A stretch of 64,000 nucleotides of DNA from the NCBI GenBank assembly GCA_035263865.1, contig DATFQX010000094.1:1-64000 (forward strand), in the 5' to 3' direction. The stretch comes from VAZQ01 sp035263865. Lineage in GTDB: Bacteria; Pseudomonadota; Alphaproteobacteria; Rhizobiales; Xanthobacteraceae. The notes below the pieces were generated by a model, which was not told where the DNA came from, did no database searches, and saw only the letters and a list, made by a program, of their open reading frames with translations. This document shows positions 33,661 through 41,806 of the stretch, one piece after another (the stretch's first letter is position 1; each line of letters opens with the position of its first letter). The position numbers were made by a program, and so were the translations under genes.

Positions 33661-34692
33661 ATGGTCGCATCTTTCGTTCACGACATCCAAGGTCAGCGCG
33701 TTGTATTCGCGCTGGGTGGGGTCGCACGAGTCGCCGACGAAGCGGCGCGCCTGGACTTGAATCGCGCGCTGGTGATCGCAACCCGTGGCAGCGGCGCGCG
33801 GCTCGGCGGCCGGATCGTCAACATTTTGGGGGGCCGTGCGGCGGGGCTACATGCGCAGGCGGCGCTGCACGTCCCGAAGGCGGTGGCGGAGGCGGGCGTC
33901 GCGTCCGCGCGCGGTGCCGATGGCCTTATCGCCGCCGGCGGCGGCGCCGCGATCGGACTCGCAAAAATAATCGCGCGGGATCTCGGCCTGCCAATCATCG
34001 CGGTGCCGACCACCTATTCCGGTTCGGAAGCAACCGCGATCTGGGGGCTCAGCGACGGCGAGCAGAAATTCACCGGCAAGGATGCCCGCGTGTTGCCGCG
34101 CACGATCATCTATGACCCGGAGCTCACGCTGGCGCTGCCGGCGGCGATAAGCGCGGCGAGCGGCATGAATGCCATAGCCCATTGCGTCGAGGGGTTTTGG
34201 GTCGCGAACCGCACTCCGTTCCTGATGGCACTGGCGAGCGACGCGCTGCTCCGCTTTGCCACGTACTTGCCGCGCGTGGTTGCCGACGGCAGCGACCGCG
34301 CGCCACGCGCAGAATGTCTCGTCGCCGCGTGGCTTGCCGGCGTCGTGCTCGCCTCGGGCACCGCGCTCCAGCATAAGCTCGCCCATGTCCTCGGCGGCCT
34401 TGGACTGCCGCACGCCGAGACCCACGCGATCATTCTGCCGCATGTCACGCGGTTCAATCTTGAAGCCGCCACGGACGCGCGCACGCGGCTCGTAGCCGCG
34501 CTCGGCGGCGAAGGCGCGGATCGTCTGGCCCAGATGCTGGCCGGCTTTCCCATCCCGCAGCGGCTCAGCGAGGTGGGCTTTGATCGCGCCAAGACCGATT
34601 TCGTCGCACAGCAGATCGCGGCGATGAAAATCCTCGCGCCGCGCGAAGTGTCGGCGGAAGACGTGCGTACGCTGCTCGCCGCGGCGTATTGA
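33661..34692 (+). CDS. maleylacetate reductase (iron-type alcohol dehydrogenase family)
   Basis: Reduces maleylacetate to 3-oxoadipate at the end of hydroxyquinol, resorcinol or chlorocatechol routes. The 343-residue product, near the usual ~350, shows the GGGAAIGLAKIIA nucleotide loop, VPTTYSGSEATAIWG, metal-region His in MNAIAHCVEGFW, LQHKLAHVLGGLGLPHAETHA, and a C-terminal REVSAEDVRTLLAAAY. It is divergent from the TAXI binding-protein operon across a 146-base gap, so the transporter may import an aromatic acid that feeds this step. No hydroxyquinol dioxygenase is in the window. Confidence 0.88.
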   Translation: MVASFVHDIQGQRVVFALGGVARVADEAARLDLNRALVIATRGSGARLGGRIVNILGGRAAGLHAQAALHVPKAVAEAGVASARGADGLIAAGGGAAIGLAKIIARDLGLPIIAVPTTYSGSEATAIWGLSDGEQKFTGKDARVLPRTIIYDPELTLALPAAISAASGMNAIAHCVEGFWVANRTPFLMALASDALLRFATYLPRVVADGSDRAPRAECLVAAWLAGVVLASGTALQHKLAHVLGGLGLPHAETHAIILPHVTRFNLEAATDARTRLVAALGGEGADRLAQMLAGFPIPQRLSEVGFDRAKTDFVAQQIAAMKILAPREVSAEDVRTLLAAAY

Positions 34693-34787
34693 GGCGACCT
34701 ATCGCCGCGCCTTGTCCCCGGCGCTGGCTCGATACGGAATCCATCGCCCGTCGACGGTGATCACGGCGGAAAACTGCGGCTATACCC

Positions 34788-36176
34788 TCACTCGCGCCGG
34801 CGCGAGATCACGTAGGACTCATCGTAGAACCAGAGTCCCCCGCGCTCGCGCAGAACCTCGCGCGTGGACTCGAGATAGCGCCCATCGGCGACGACCTCAG
34901 CGAGGCGGTCGTCCTCGATCTGCGCCACGTAGATTGCCGCATTCCACGCGGCAAAAAGGGTCGAGGTGCCGATCGACTGATCCGAAATCTCGCTCGGCAA
35001 GGTGTGCATTTCGTAGCGGAAAAGCGAGCGGTTGTCGGCATAGGCGTTAAAGTTGAGTTCGCGCCCGGCCGGGCCGAGTTCGTGCTTCGCCGCCTTCATG
35101 ATCTGATGGCGGTCGTGGATGAACGGATCGTCGCCTGGCCACACGCGCTGGATAATCTCCATGCCCGGATCGTTGCCGTGGGAATGGATGGCGATCAGCC
35201 TGCCGCCTGGTCCCAGTGCCTTGGCCAGCGGTGCGATCACGCGCTTGGCTTTGAACTCGAGCGAAGCGCGCGCGCGATAGGGCTGCGATGCGATGACGAG
35301 GTCGTAATTGGCGATCGTGCCGCCGGGACGCGGGATGATCGGGTCGAGTAGGAACTTGTGGTCGGCGCGATAGAGCACTAGCACCACCGGGCGCTCGTAG
35401 ACCGGGTTGCCGGTCTTCGGGCTTACCCCTGCCTTCCAGTTCTGCGACAGGAATGGCACGAGATCAGTGATCTGCTGCTCGAAGCGATAGGCAGAATCGC
35501 CTGAGAGCGGCACCTCGTGCCACACCATGCTCGAGGCCGCGGACAGCGACTTGACCGCCAGCCACGGCGCGTCGGCATAGGCAAGATTGGTCAGCACCAA
35601 AACGGTTGCCGGATGCTCGAAGAAACGGTCGGACATTTTCTGCAAGGCAAGCCGCACGTCCTCGAGGCTGATCTCCTTGCCCACCACGTAGAACGGCGTG
35701 GTTGGAAATCGGTCGTGCATCGCGCGCATCACTCGCAGCAATACCGTGCCGTCGCCGACGCCAGCGTCGAACACGCGCAGCGCCGGCGGGCGCGGATGGA
35801 CATTGGCGAGTTCGAGCGCAACCCGGCTGGCGATCACCCATTTTTCGCTGCAGGTGCTGACGAAGAGAAGGTATTTCTGCCGGTTGTCGAAGAAGCGGAA
35901 ATTGCGCTGCGGATCGCGCTGGCCGGCGGGCGCCGGCGCTAAGGCCGGCCGCGGCTCGCGCGGACGCTCGATGACGGCGGCAGGCGCAGGCGCCGGCCGG
36001 TTATTCTCCATGAAGCCGCGGATGCGGTCGAACGTCTCGGTGGTGATGCGGCCGCCGTTACGCAGCCGCGCGGTGAGCTTGCCGTCGTTGACGGCGCGGC
36101 GGCCGAAGGTTGATTCCGCTAGTCCGGTGTGCCGGCAATATTCGGCGATCTGCTGCAGCAGTTCCTGGGCGTTCAT
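34788..36176 (-). CDS. SAM-methyltransferase-like protein with N-terminal helix-turn-helix-like domain
   Basis: A 462-residue protein without a name. Residues 1-55 resemble a small DNA-binding-like module (LAESTFGRRAVNDGKLTARL, RNGGRITTETFDRIRGFM). A Pro/Ala-rich linker of about 30 residues follows. The rest has a Rossmann methyltransferase look: VFDAGVGDGTVLLRVMRAM for motif I, VGKEISLEDVRLAL, then VIAPLAKALGPGGRLIAIHS. The usual motif-I Gly-rich loop is intact. Combining a DNA-binding-like head with a methyltransferase body points to a regulator or nucleic-acid or protein modifier, but the substrate is unknown. It is followed by the convergent maleylacetate reductase gene (95-base gap). Confidence 0.6.
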   Translation of the reverse strand: MNAQELLQQIAEYCRHTGLAESTFGRRAVNDGKLTARLRNGGRITTETFDRIRGFMENNRPAPAPAAVIERPREPRPALAPAPAGQRDPQRNFRFFDNRQKYLLFVSTCSEKWVIASRVALELANVHPRPPALRVFDAGVGDGTVLLRVMRAMHDRFPTTPFYVVGKEISLEDVRLALQKMSDRFFEHPATVLVLTNLAYADAPWLAVKSLSAASSMVWHEVPLSGDSAYRFEQQITDLVPFLSQNWKAGVSPKTGNPVYERPVVLVLYRADHKFLLDPIIPRPGGTIANYDLVIASQPYRARASLEFKAKRVIAPLAKALGPGGRLIAIHSHGNDPGMEIIQRVWPGDDPFIHDRHQIMKAAKHELGPAGRELNFNAYADNRSLFRYEMHTLPSEISDQSIGTSTLFAAWNAAIYVAQIEDDRLAEVVADGRYLESTREVLRERGGLWFYDESYVISRRRE

Positions 36177-36290
36177 GGGGCCAACGCCTCGGGGTTTTGC
36201 TCCGAACCTGCGCGATGCCTCAGGAGACGGCTGCGCGGGAAGGGGCCCATAGCGAACCAGGCACCGCAGTTTGCGTCAACCACAAAAGGT

Positions 36291-36307
36291 CCCACCGCGG
36301 AGGTGGG
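36291..36307. repeat. short hairpin upstream of the methyltransferase-like gene
   Basis: CCCACC, a five-base loop and GGTGGG form a perfect 6-bp stem in the 243-base gap between the two minus-strand genes. It is 115 bases upstream of the methyltransferase-like start. It could be a leader structure. The rest of this gap holds no gene I can support. Confidence 0.4.
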
Positions 36308-36364
36308 AGGAGTGGTGGGATAAATCCCAACCGCTAAAAGGGCGATGTTTCCAACGTAATATAG

Positions 36365-36400
36365 TGCGGGATCCGTCTGAATCATGGAACGGATCCCGCA
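36365..36400 (-). terminator. strong hairpin 20 bases after the dehydrogenase stop
   Basis: TGCGGGATCCGT and ACGGATCCCGCA form a perfect 12-bp stem with a 12-base loop. Placement right after the dehydrogenase gene suggests transcription termination or mRNA end protection, but no T-run follows on the minus strand, so it is not a standard intrinsic terminator. Confidence 0.5.
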
Positions 36401-36419
36401 GGGTAGTGGGCAACAACCC

Positions 36420-37520
36420 TTATGTTCCGGCCCGCGCGTCAAGGGCGCGCAGCACGGCCGCACCGATCGCAGCGGTGTCGTCGCCGCCGCCGAATTCGCA
36501 AGGCTTGAGCCCTTCGGCAAAGGCGCGGTCCACGGCGCGCTCGATGGCGCGGGCGGCCTTGGCGGCCCCGGCATGAGCATGACGGTCGCCGAGCCAGTCG
36601 AGCATCAGCGCGGCGGAAAGAATCATGGCGGTCGGATTGGCGAGCCCTCTGCCCATGATGTCGGGCGCGGTGCCGTGACAAGGTTGGAACACCGCATGCG
36701 CATCGCCGATGTCCGCCGAGGGCGCCATCCCCATGCCCCCGATTAGGCCGGCGGTCAGATCGGAGATGATGTCGCCGAACATGTTCTCCATTACCATCAC
36801 ATCGAAGTCCCACGGGCGGCGCACCAGCATGGCGGAGCATGCATCGACGTAGAGGCGATCGGTCTCGACGTCGGCATAGCGCGCGGCGCACTCGTCGAAC
36901 ATGCCGCGGAAGAAGGCGTAGGCTTTGAAAGCGTTCGCCTTGTCGACGCAGGTGAGAAGCCCGCGTCCGCCACATTCCTTGCGCCGGCGTGCCAGGCGAA
37001 ACGCGAAATCGAACAGCCGTTGCGAGGTCTTGCGCGTGATCAGCAGCGTCTCGCGCGCTTCCGTTTCCGTTACGACACCCTTGCCCATCGAGGCGAACAG
37101 CCCCTCGGTCGATTCGCGGATCACGATGAGATCGATGCCGCGCTCGGCCGCGCCGACGATCGGGCTTGGAACGTTCGGGATCAGCCGGCACGGGCGCACG
37201 CCGGCGTAGAGATCGAACATGAAGCGCAGCTCGACCTGCGGCATGATCTCGGTATTGTCGGGATAGCGGATGTGCGGCAGCCCGCAGGCACCGAGGAGGA
37301 TCGCGTCCGCCTGCTCGCATAGCTTGATGGTGGACGCCGGCATCGAGGTGCCGGCCTCCCGGTAATGGCTCGCACCCGCCGGCGCCTCGGTGAAGCGGAA
37401 TTTGAGGCCCGGCGTCGATGCTGCGACCTTCTCAAGCACCGCCAGCGCCGGCGCCATGACTTCCGGCCCGATGCCGTCGCCGGGCAAGACGGCGATATGG
37501 AAGCTGTCGTTAGGGAGCAT
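36420..37520 (-). CDS. isocitrate/isopropylmalate dehydrogenase family (IPM, D-malate or tartrate dehydrogenase type)
   Basis: NAD-dependent beta-decarboxylating dehydrogenase of 366 residues acting on a 2-hydroxy diacid. Family marks: HIAVLPGDGIGPEVM, PDNTEIMPQVELRF, VIRESTEGLFAS (substrate Ser and Glu), CVDKANAFK (catalytic Lys), MVMENMFGDIISDLTAGLIGG (metal Asp) and CHGTAPDIMGRGLANP. Both catalytic residues are present. There is no leuC/leuD nearby, and the divergent neighbour is a hydroxypyruvate-isomerase-like gene, so a role in sugar-acid or tartrate-type metabolism is as likely as leucine synthesis. Confidence 0.88.
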   Translation of the reverse strand: MLPNDSFHIAVLPGDGIGPEVMAPALAVLEKVAASTPGLKFRFTEAPAGASHYREAGTSMPASTIKLCEQADAILLGACGLPHIRYPDNTEIMPQVELRFMFDLYAGVRPCRLIPNVPSPIVGAAERGIDLIVIRESTEGLFASMGKGVVTETEARETLLITRKTSQRLFDFAFRLARRRKECGGRGLLTCVDKANAFKAYAFFRGMFDECAARYADVETDRLYVDACSAMLVRRPWDFDVMVMENMFGDIISDLTAGLIGGMGMAPSADIGDAHAVFQPCHGTAPDIMGRGLANPTAMILSAALMLDWLGDRHAHAGAAKAARAIERAVDRAFAEGLKPCEFGGGDDTAAIGAAVLRALDARAGT

Positions 37521-37638
37521 GCCAGAAGGTCGAGAGCGTGCTTAGGAGGTCGATGTCGGATAGTGGCACAGCCCACGCGGCATGCTCCACCCTTCTCAGA
37601 TTTCATTTATAAGAGTGTCTCCGCACAGTTCACCCAGC

Positions 37639-38424
37639 ATGCCCCGCTTCGCCGCCAATCTTGCTTATCTCTTCACCGAGCGACCGCTGATTGAGCGGTT
37701 TGCGGCGGCGGCAGCCGCCGGCTTTCGCGCCGTCGAGCTGCAACTTCCCTACGACCACGCCCCCTCCGCCGTGAGAGCCGAGCTTGACCGCCACGGATTG
37801 ACCATGCTCGGGATCAACACCGCGTCCGGTCAGGCGTCGGGCGGCGAGTTCGGCGTCGCAGCCGTGCCTGGCTGCGAACGCGAGTTTGCCGCGCTGTTCA
37901 AGCAAGCGCTCGATTACGTGAGCGTCATCGGCGGCTGCCAAATTCACTGCCTCGCCGGGAAAGTGCCGCCGGAACAGCGGCCGGCGGCAGAGATGGTCTT
38001 CATCAGGAATCTGATGCGCAGCGCCGATGCGGCACAGGAGAGGGACATCACGCTCTTGATCGAGCCGATCAATCCACGCGACCGGCCGGACTATTTTCTC
38101 ACCCGCGCCGAGCAGGCGGCCGACATCATCGCCAAGGTAGAGCGGCCGAACGTGCGCATGCAGTTCGACTTCTATCACGCGCAAATCGTCGGCGGCGACC
38201 TCATTCGGCGCTTCGAGAAACATCTTGCCCTGGTCGACCATGTGCAGATCGCAGCCGTGCCGTCGCGGCACGAGCCCGATGAGGGCGAAGTGAATTACTC
38301 GGAAATTTTCGCGACGCTCGACCGGCTCGGTTACCGCAAGTGGGTGGGTTGTGAGTACCGCCCGCGCGCGAAGACGGAAGACGGGTTGGGCTGGGCGCGG
38401 GCTTATGGAGTCAAGCCAGATTGA
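37639..38424 (+). CDS. hydroxypyruvate isomerase-like sugar phosphate isomerase/epimerase (TIM barrel)
   Basis: A 261-residue TIM-barrel isomerase. It opens PRFAANLAYLFTERPLIERF, and carries AGFRAVELQLPYDH, the metal-binding EPINPRDRPDYFL, MQFDFYHAQIVGGDL and DHVQIAAVPSRHEPDEGE, then GCEYRP near the end, as in hydroxypyruvate isomerase and the 2-oxo-tetronate isomerase OtnI. The ATG at 37639 is chosen because the 19 residues before it in the longer frame have no family counterpart. Divergent from the dehydrogenase gene (118 bases); together they suggest C3/C4 sugar-acid turnover. Confidence 0.85.
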   Translation: MPRFAANLAYLFTERPLIERFAAAAAAGFRAVELQLPYDHAPSAVRAELDRHGLTMLGINTASGQASGGEFGVAAVPGCEREFAALFKQALDYVSVIGGCQIHCLAGKVPPEQRPAAEMVFIRNLMRSADAAQERDITLLIEPINPRDRPDYFLTRAEQAADIIAKVERPNVRMQFDFYHAQIVGGDLIRRFEKHLALVDHVQIAAVPSRHEPDEGEVNYSEIFATLDRLGYRKWVGCEYRPRAKTEDGLGWARAYGVKPD

Positions 38425-38441
38425 TCTGTGGAATCCGACTG

Positions 38442-38514
38442 CGTCGTTCCGGCGAAAGCGGGAACCCATAACCACCGGCTCTGGAACATAAGTCCCCGCT
38501 TGCGCGGCGACGAC
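38442..38514. repeat. intergenic palindromic element of a second type
   Basis: cgtcgttccggcgaaagcgg at the left pairs with ccccgcttgcgcggcgacg at the right, with a less conserved middle. It is of the 'cgtcattcccgcgaaagcggg' class. It sits inside the apparent 5' extension of the next gene's frame, which therefore is not coding. Confidence 0.65.
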
Positions 38515-38556
38515 AGCGGTGCTCTGAGAGAGCAACGGAGCGAAAGAGGAAGTACC

Positions 38557-39303
38557 ATGCGTCTTGACAACAAGGTTGCGCTCGTCACTGGCGCGGCATC
38601 GGGCTTCGGCAAAGGCATCGCCGAGACGTTCGCACGCGAAGGCGCACGTGTTGCGGTCGTCGACATCGATGCTGAGGCGGCGCGGCAAGCCGCGGCTTCC
38701 ACCAGCAACAAGGCGATCGCGGTGCGCTGCGACGTCTCCCAGCGCGCGGACGTAGAGGCCTGCGTCAAGGCGACCGTCGACGCTTTTGGGCGAATCGACA
38801 TTCTCGTCAACAACGCCGGCATGAGCCACGTGCGGCGGCCCATGCTCGAGGTGGAGGAGGCTGAATTCGACCGCCTCATGGCGGTCAACGTCAAATCCAT
38901 CTTCCTGTTCGCGCATGCGGCCGTACCGCTGATGCGCAAGCAAAAGTCGGGCGTGATCATCAATATCGGCTCGACCGCCGGGATTAGGCCGCGGCCGGGG
39001 CTGACCTGGTACAATGCCTCGAAGGGGGCGGTGAACCTCCTCTCCAAATCGATGGCGGCGGAACTCGCAGGCGACGGCATCCGCGTGTGCGCGATCGCGC
39101 CGGTCATGGCGGAGACGCCGCTCTTGCCGACCTTCATGGGTGGCGATTCGCCGGAGCTGCGTGCGCAGTTCAAGGCCACGGTGCCGCTCGGGCGCTTTGC
39201 GACGATCCAGGACGTCGCCAACGCGACGCTGTTTCTCGCGTCCGAGGAGGCGTCTTTCCTCACCGGGAACGTCCTGGAGGTCGACGGCGGCCGCTGCGTG
39301 TAA
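38557..39303 (+). CDS. short-chain dehydrogenase/reductase (FabG-like)
   Basis: A 248-residue NAD(P)-dependent oxidoreductase: VALVTGAASGFGKGIAETFA, VVDIDAEAARQAA (Asp favours NAD), CDVSQRADVEA, DILVNNAGMS, catalytic IGSTAGIRPRPG with YNASKGA, and FLTGNVLEVDGG near the end. The ATG at 38557 follows a GAGGAAGTACC ribosome binding site; the 43 upstream codons in the longer frame translate the intergenic repeat and are rejected. It lies 132 bases after the isomerase gene, possibly in one transcript. Substrate unknown. Confidence 0.92.
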   Translation: MRLDNKVALVTGAASGFGKGIAETFAREGARVAVVDIDAEAARQAAASTSNKAIAVRCDVSQRADVEACVKATVDAFGRIDILVNNAGMSHVRRPMLEVEEAEFDRLMAVNVKSIFLFAHAAVPLMRKQKSGVIINIGSTAGIRPRPGLTWYNASKGAVNLLSKSMAAELAGDGIRVCAIAPVMAETPLLPTFMGGDSPELRAQFKATVPLGRFATIQDVANATLFLASEEASFLTGNVLEVDGGRCV

Positions 39304-39343
39304 GAGCCCGCTAAAGTGCCAGTGAGAGGATTTCTGGCGCGGA

Positions 39344-40234
39344 CTAGGGGCTAAGGACGATCCGCTTGATCTCGACGATAGCGGCGCCCGCGCGCGTAGC
39401 GCCGCGCCAGATCGCCTCGCAGCGCCAGCCGCCAGCGTCGCGTTCAATCCGGTAAAGGTTGTAGCCGCCGCAATCACGCTCGCCCGGCGGCGCTGCGGCT
39501 GCGGACGCTGACGGCGCGCCGACGACCGGGATCCGGCGGTGCCACCCGTCGAGTTCGATCAACGAGTGCACGTGGTCGTGGCCGTGGATGACGAGCTCGG
39601 CCCCGTGCTGCGCCAGCACCGCGCGAAAATCAGCGCCGTCGACGAGACGCTTGAGATGCCGCGCCGGCTTGCTGATCGGCGGGTGGTGAATCAGCACCAC
39701 GCGAAAGAACTCGCGCTGGCGCTCCAGCGCCGCGGCAAGCAAGGCGATCTGCTCGCGGCCGAGCCGGCCCGTGGCCAGGAAGGCCGCGCTCGCTACTGCC
39801 GTTGATAATCCGATCAGGGCCAGTGGGCCACGCCGGCGCACGAACGGAAAGCTCGTCTCTGGCGCATTGTCTCCGCGCATATAGTCGCCCCAGTGGGACT
39901 GCGGATACGCCGCGGCGGCACGCACATAGATATCGTGATTGCCCGGCACCAAGGTGACGTCGTGCGGCGTGCCCAGCGAGATAAGCCACGTACGCGCCGG
40001 CGCATATTCGGCCACAAGCGAAATATTGACGAGATCGCCGGTCACCGCGATGTGGTCCGCCGCTTGCGCCTTGAGGTCGGCCGTGATGCGCGCGAGCACG
40101 TCGGCGCGGTGGATACGGTGGCGCTTGCGCCGCCAGTTGAAAAAGCCGGCCGCCCGCTTGCCGGCGAGCTCGACGAGCCGCGGGGTCGGCAGCGGTCCAA
40201 GATGCGGGTCCGACAGATGTGCGAGAACGAACAT
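39344..40234 (-). CDS. metallophosphoesterase (calcineurin-like)
   Basis: Binuclear metal phosphoesterase of about 296 residues. All core motifs are seen: D-x-H (LAHLSDPHLGPL), GD (AVTGDLVNISL), GNHD (VPGNHDIY), a later IHHPP and GHDHVHS. The substrate may be a cyclic nucleotide, phosphodiester or protein. The ATG at 40234 gives the usual short start MFVLAHLSD; a GTG at 40255 overlaps the stop of mbfA and would add seven residues. Either way it is tightly coupled downstream of mbfA on the minus strand. Confidence 0.9.
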   Translation of the reverse strand: MFVLAHLSDPHLGPLPTPRLVELAGKRAAGFFNWRRKRHRIHRADVLARITADLKAQAADHIAVTGDLVNISLVAEYAPARTWLISLGTPHDVTLVPGNHDIYVRAAAAYPQSHWGDYMRGDNAPETSFPFVRRRGPLALIGLSTAVASAAFLATGRLGREQIALLAAALERQREFFRVVLIHHPPISKPARHLKRLVDGADFRAVLAQHGAELVIHGHDHVHSLIELDGWHRRIPVVGAPSASAAAAPPGERDCGGYNLYRIERDAGGWRCEAIWRGATRAGAAIVEIKRIVLSP

Positions 40235-40251
40235 AAGGCTCGGGACTGACT

Positions 40252-41208
40252 TCACGAACTCCCGATCAGAATCCCCGCGGCAAACACCAGCGCGCCGCCG
40301 ACGATGACCTGAAAGGTCGCCGCCAGAAACGGCGTGTCCATAAAGCGGTTACGGATGTAGGAGATGGCGACGAGCTCGACCGCGACCACCGCGATGGCGA
40401 CGACGGTTGCGGTCCAGAAATTGGGAATGAGATAGGGCAACGTGTGTCCAAGCCCGCCGATCGCGGTCATCACCCCGCAGACCACGCCGCGTACCAGCGG
40501 TGCCCCGCGTCCGGTCAGCGAGCCGTCATCGGAAAGCGCCTCAGCAAAGCCCATGGAAATGCCCGCGCCCACCGACGCGGCGAGCCCGACCAGAAACGTC
40601 TCCCAGGTGTTGTGGGTAGCAAACGCGGCGGCAAACAGCGGCGCCAGCGTCGAGACCGAGCCGTCCATCAGTCCGGCAAGCCCGGGCTGCACGTATTGCA
40701 ACACGAACATGCGCCGCGCGGTTTCGTCCTCCTTGGCGAGCGCGCTGGGTGTCAGGATCTGCTGGCCGAGCTTGTGGGCAAGGCTTTCATGCTCCACCTC
40801 AGCCTCGGCGAGCTCGACCAGGAGCTGGCGCACCGAGGTGTCGCGCGTGGTCTCGGTGGCGCGCCGGTAGAAGCGCGCCGCCTCGTATTCCATGTTCTCG
40901 GCGAACTTGCGCACCTCGTCGAGGTTGAGCGGGTGCATGAGCCACAGTGGCTTCTTTTGGATGAAACCCTTGACGTCCTGGCGGCGGATCAGCGGCAGAT
41001 ATTCGCCGAACTTCGAGCGGTAGAGGTCGAACAGCATGGTGCGGTGGCGCACCTCCTCCTCCGCCATCTCGTCGAAGACCTTGGCCGAGGCGGGATATGT
41101 CTCGCGCAGCCCCTCGGCGAAGCCACGATAGATGCGGCTATCCTCGTCCTCGTTGGTGATGGCCAGCGCGAGAATCTCCTGTTCGGTGAGTTCGGCAAAA
41201 CGTTTCAC
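40252..41208 (-). CDS. mbfA: MbfA-type iron exporter: ferritin-like domain fused to VIT1 membrane domain
   Basis: Inner-membrane iron (and manganese) exporter of rhizobia that protects against iron and peroxide stress. The 318-residue product has an N-terminal rubrerythrin/ferritin-like bundle with paired Glu/His ligands (NEDEDSRIYRGFAEGL, MAEEEVRHRTMLFDLY, NMEYEAARFYRRA, ELAEAEVEHESLAHKL) and, from about residue 170, a VIT1-like membrane part (QPGLAGLMDGSVSTLAPLFA, SMGFAEALSDDGSLTGRG and later helices). A palindrome matching the Irr-binding iron control element lies 26 bases upstream of the start codon, consistent with known Irr control of this gene. Confidence 0.92.
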   Translation of the reverse strand: MKRFAELTEQEILALAITNEDEDSRIYRGFAEGLRETYPASAKVFDEMAEEEVRHRTMLFDLYRSKFGEYLPLIRRQDVKGFIQKKPLWLMHPLNLDEVRKFAENMEYEAARFYRRATETTRDTSVRQLLVELAEAEVEHESLAHKLGQQILTPSALAKEDETARRMFVLQYVQPGLAGLMDGSVSTLAPLFAAAFATHNTWETFLVGLAASVGAGISMGFAEALSDDGSLTGRGAPLVRGVVCGVMTAIGGLGHTLPYLIPNFWTATVVAIAVVAVELVAISYIRNRFMDTPFLAATFQVIVGGALVFAAGILIGSS

Positions 41209-41234
41209 GGGCCCGCACTCGTGATTGAGCTATG

Positions 41235-41250
41235 TTAGAACCCTTCTAGA
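41235..41250. promoter_or_regulatory. candidate Irr-binding iron control element (ICE) of mbfA
   Basis: TTAGAACCCTTCTAGA is a near-perfect palindrome of TTAGAA-N3-TTCTAA type, one mismatch from symmetry. It lies just upstream of mbfA, where Irr represses the gene in related rhizobia when iron is low. It also precedes the divergent Nudix gene and might affect that promoter. Confidence 0.75.
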
Positions 41251-41314
41251 CAGCAAAGCCGCGCTTTTGACAAGCCGGAGGCGCTCACTTGCGGTGGAAG
41301 GAGATGAGACCGGC

Positions 41315-41806
41315 ATGAAACGCCCCAGCCTCGACGCGACGCGCCGTGCCCTCGAGCCGGGATTGCGACGCGTCCTGCACACCTATTGGCGCTTCGCGCG
41401 CGCCATGACGCTCGGGGTGCGCGCGCTGGTGATCGATGAGGAGGGGCGGGTATTTCTAGTCAAGCACAGCTACGTGAGCGGCTGGCACCTGCCGGGCGGC
41501 GGGGTCGAGGCCGGCGAGACGATCAGTGAAGCGCTGGCGCGGGAGCTTCAGGAGGAGGGCAATATCGAAATGATGGCCGCGCCGCAGCTGCACGGCCTGT
41601 TCTTCAACGATCGCGATTCGCGGCGCGATCATGTCGCGCTCTTCGTCGTGCGGGCGTTCCGTCAGGCGGCCGCGCCGGTTCCGGACCATGAGATCGTCGC
41701 GCACGGGTTCTTCGCCCTCGATGCGCTGCCCAACGACACCACCGCCGCAACGCGCGCGCGCATCATCGAGGTGCTCGGCGGCGCGCCGGTCAGCGAGCGA
41801 TGGTGA
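41315..41806 (+). CDS. Nudix hydrolase, first gene of the RuBisCO-like operon
   Basis: About 163 residues from the ATG at 41315 with a full Nudix box (GGVEAGETISEALARELQEEG, matching G-x5-E-x7-RE-x2-EE) and the beta-strand VRALVIDEEGRVFLVKHSYV before it. Nudix enzymes hydrolyse nucleoside diphosphates linked to another group, such as ADP-ribose or UDP-sugars. The start at 41225 in the longer frame would begin within the iron control element; 41315 has an upstream AAGGAG 11 bases away. Its stop overlaps the ATG of the RuBisCO-like gene (ATGGTGA), so the two are translationally coupled. Confidence 0.88.
   Translation: MKRPSLDATRRALEPGLRRVLHTYWRFARAMTLGVRALVIDEEGRVFLVKHSYVSGWHLPGGGVEAGETISEALARELQEEGNIEMMAAPQLHGLFFNDRDSRRDHVALFVVRAFRQAAAPVPDHEIVAHGFFALDALPNDTTAATRARIIEVLGGAPVSERW

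Noticed and set aside
36173..36580. 135-codon minus-strand frame across the gap after the dehydrogenase
   Set aside because: Pro/Ala-rich, overlaps the 3' end of the dehydrogenase gene and crosses two strong hairpins; no signal of coding.
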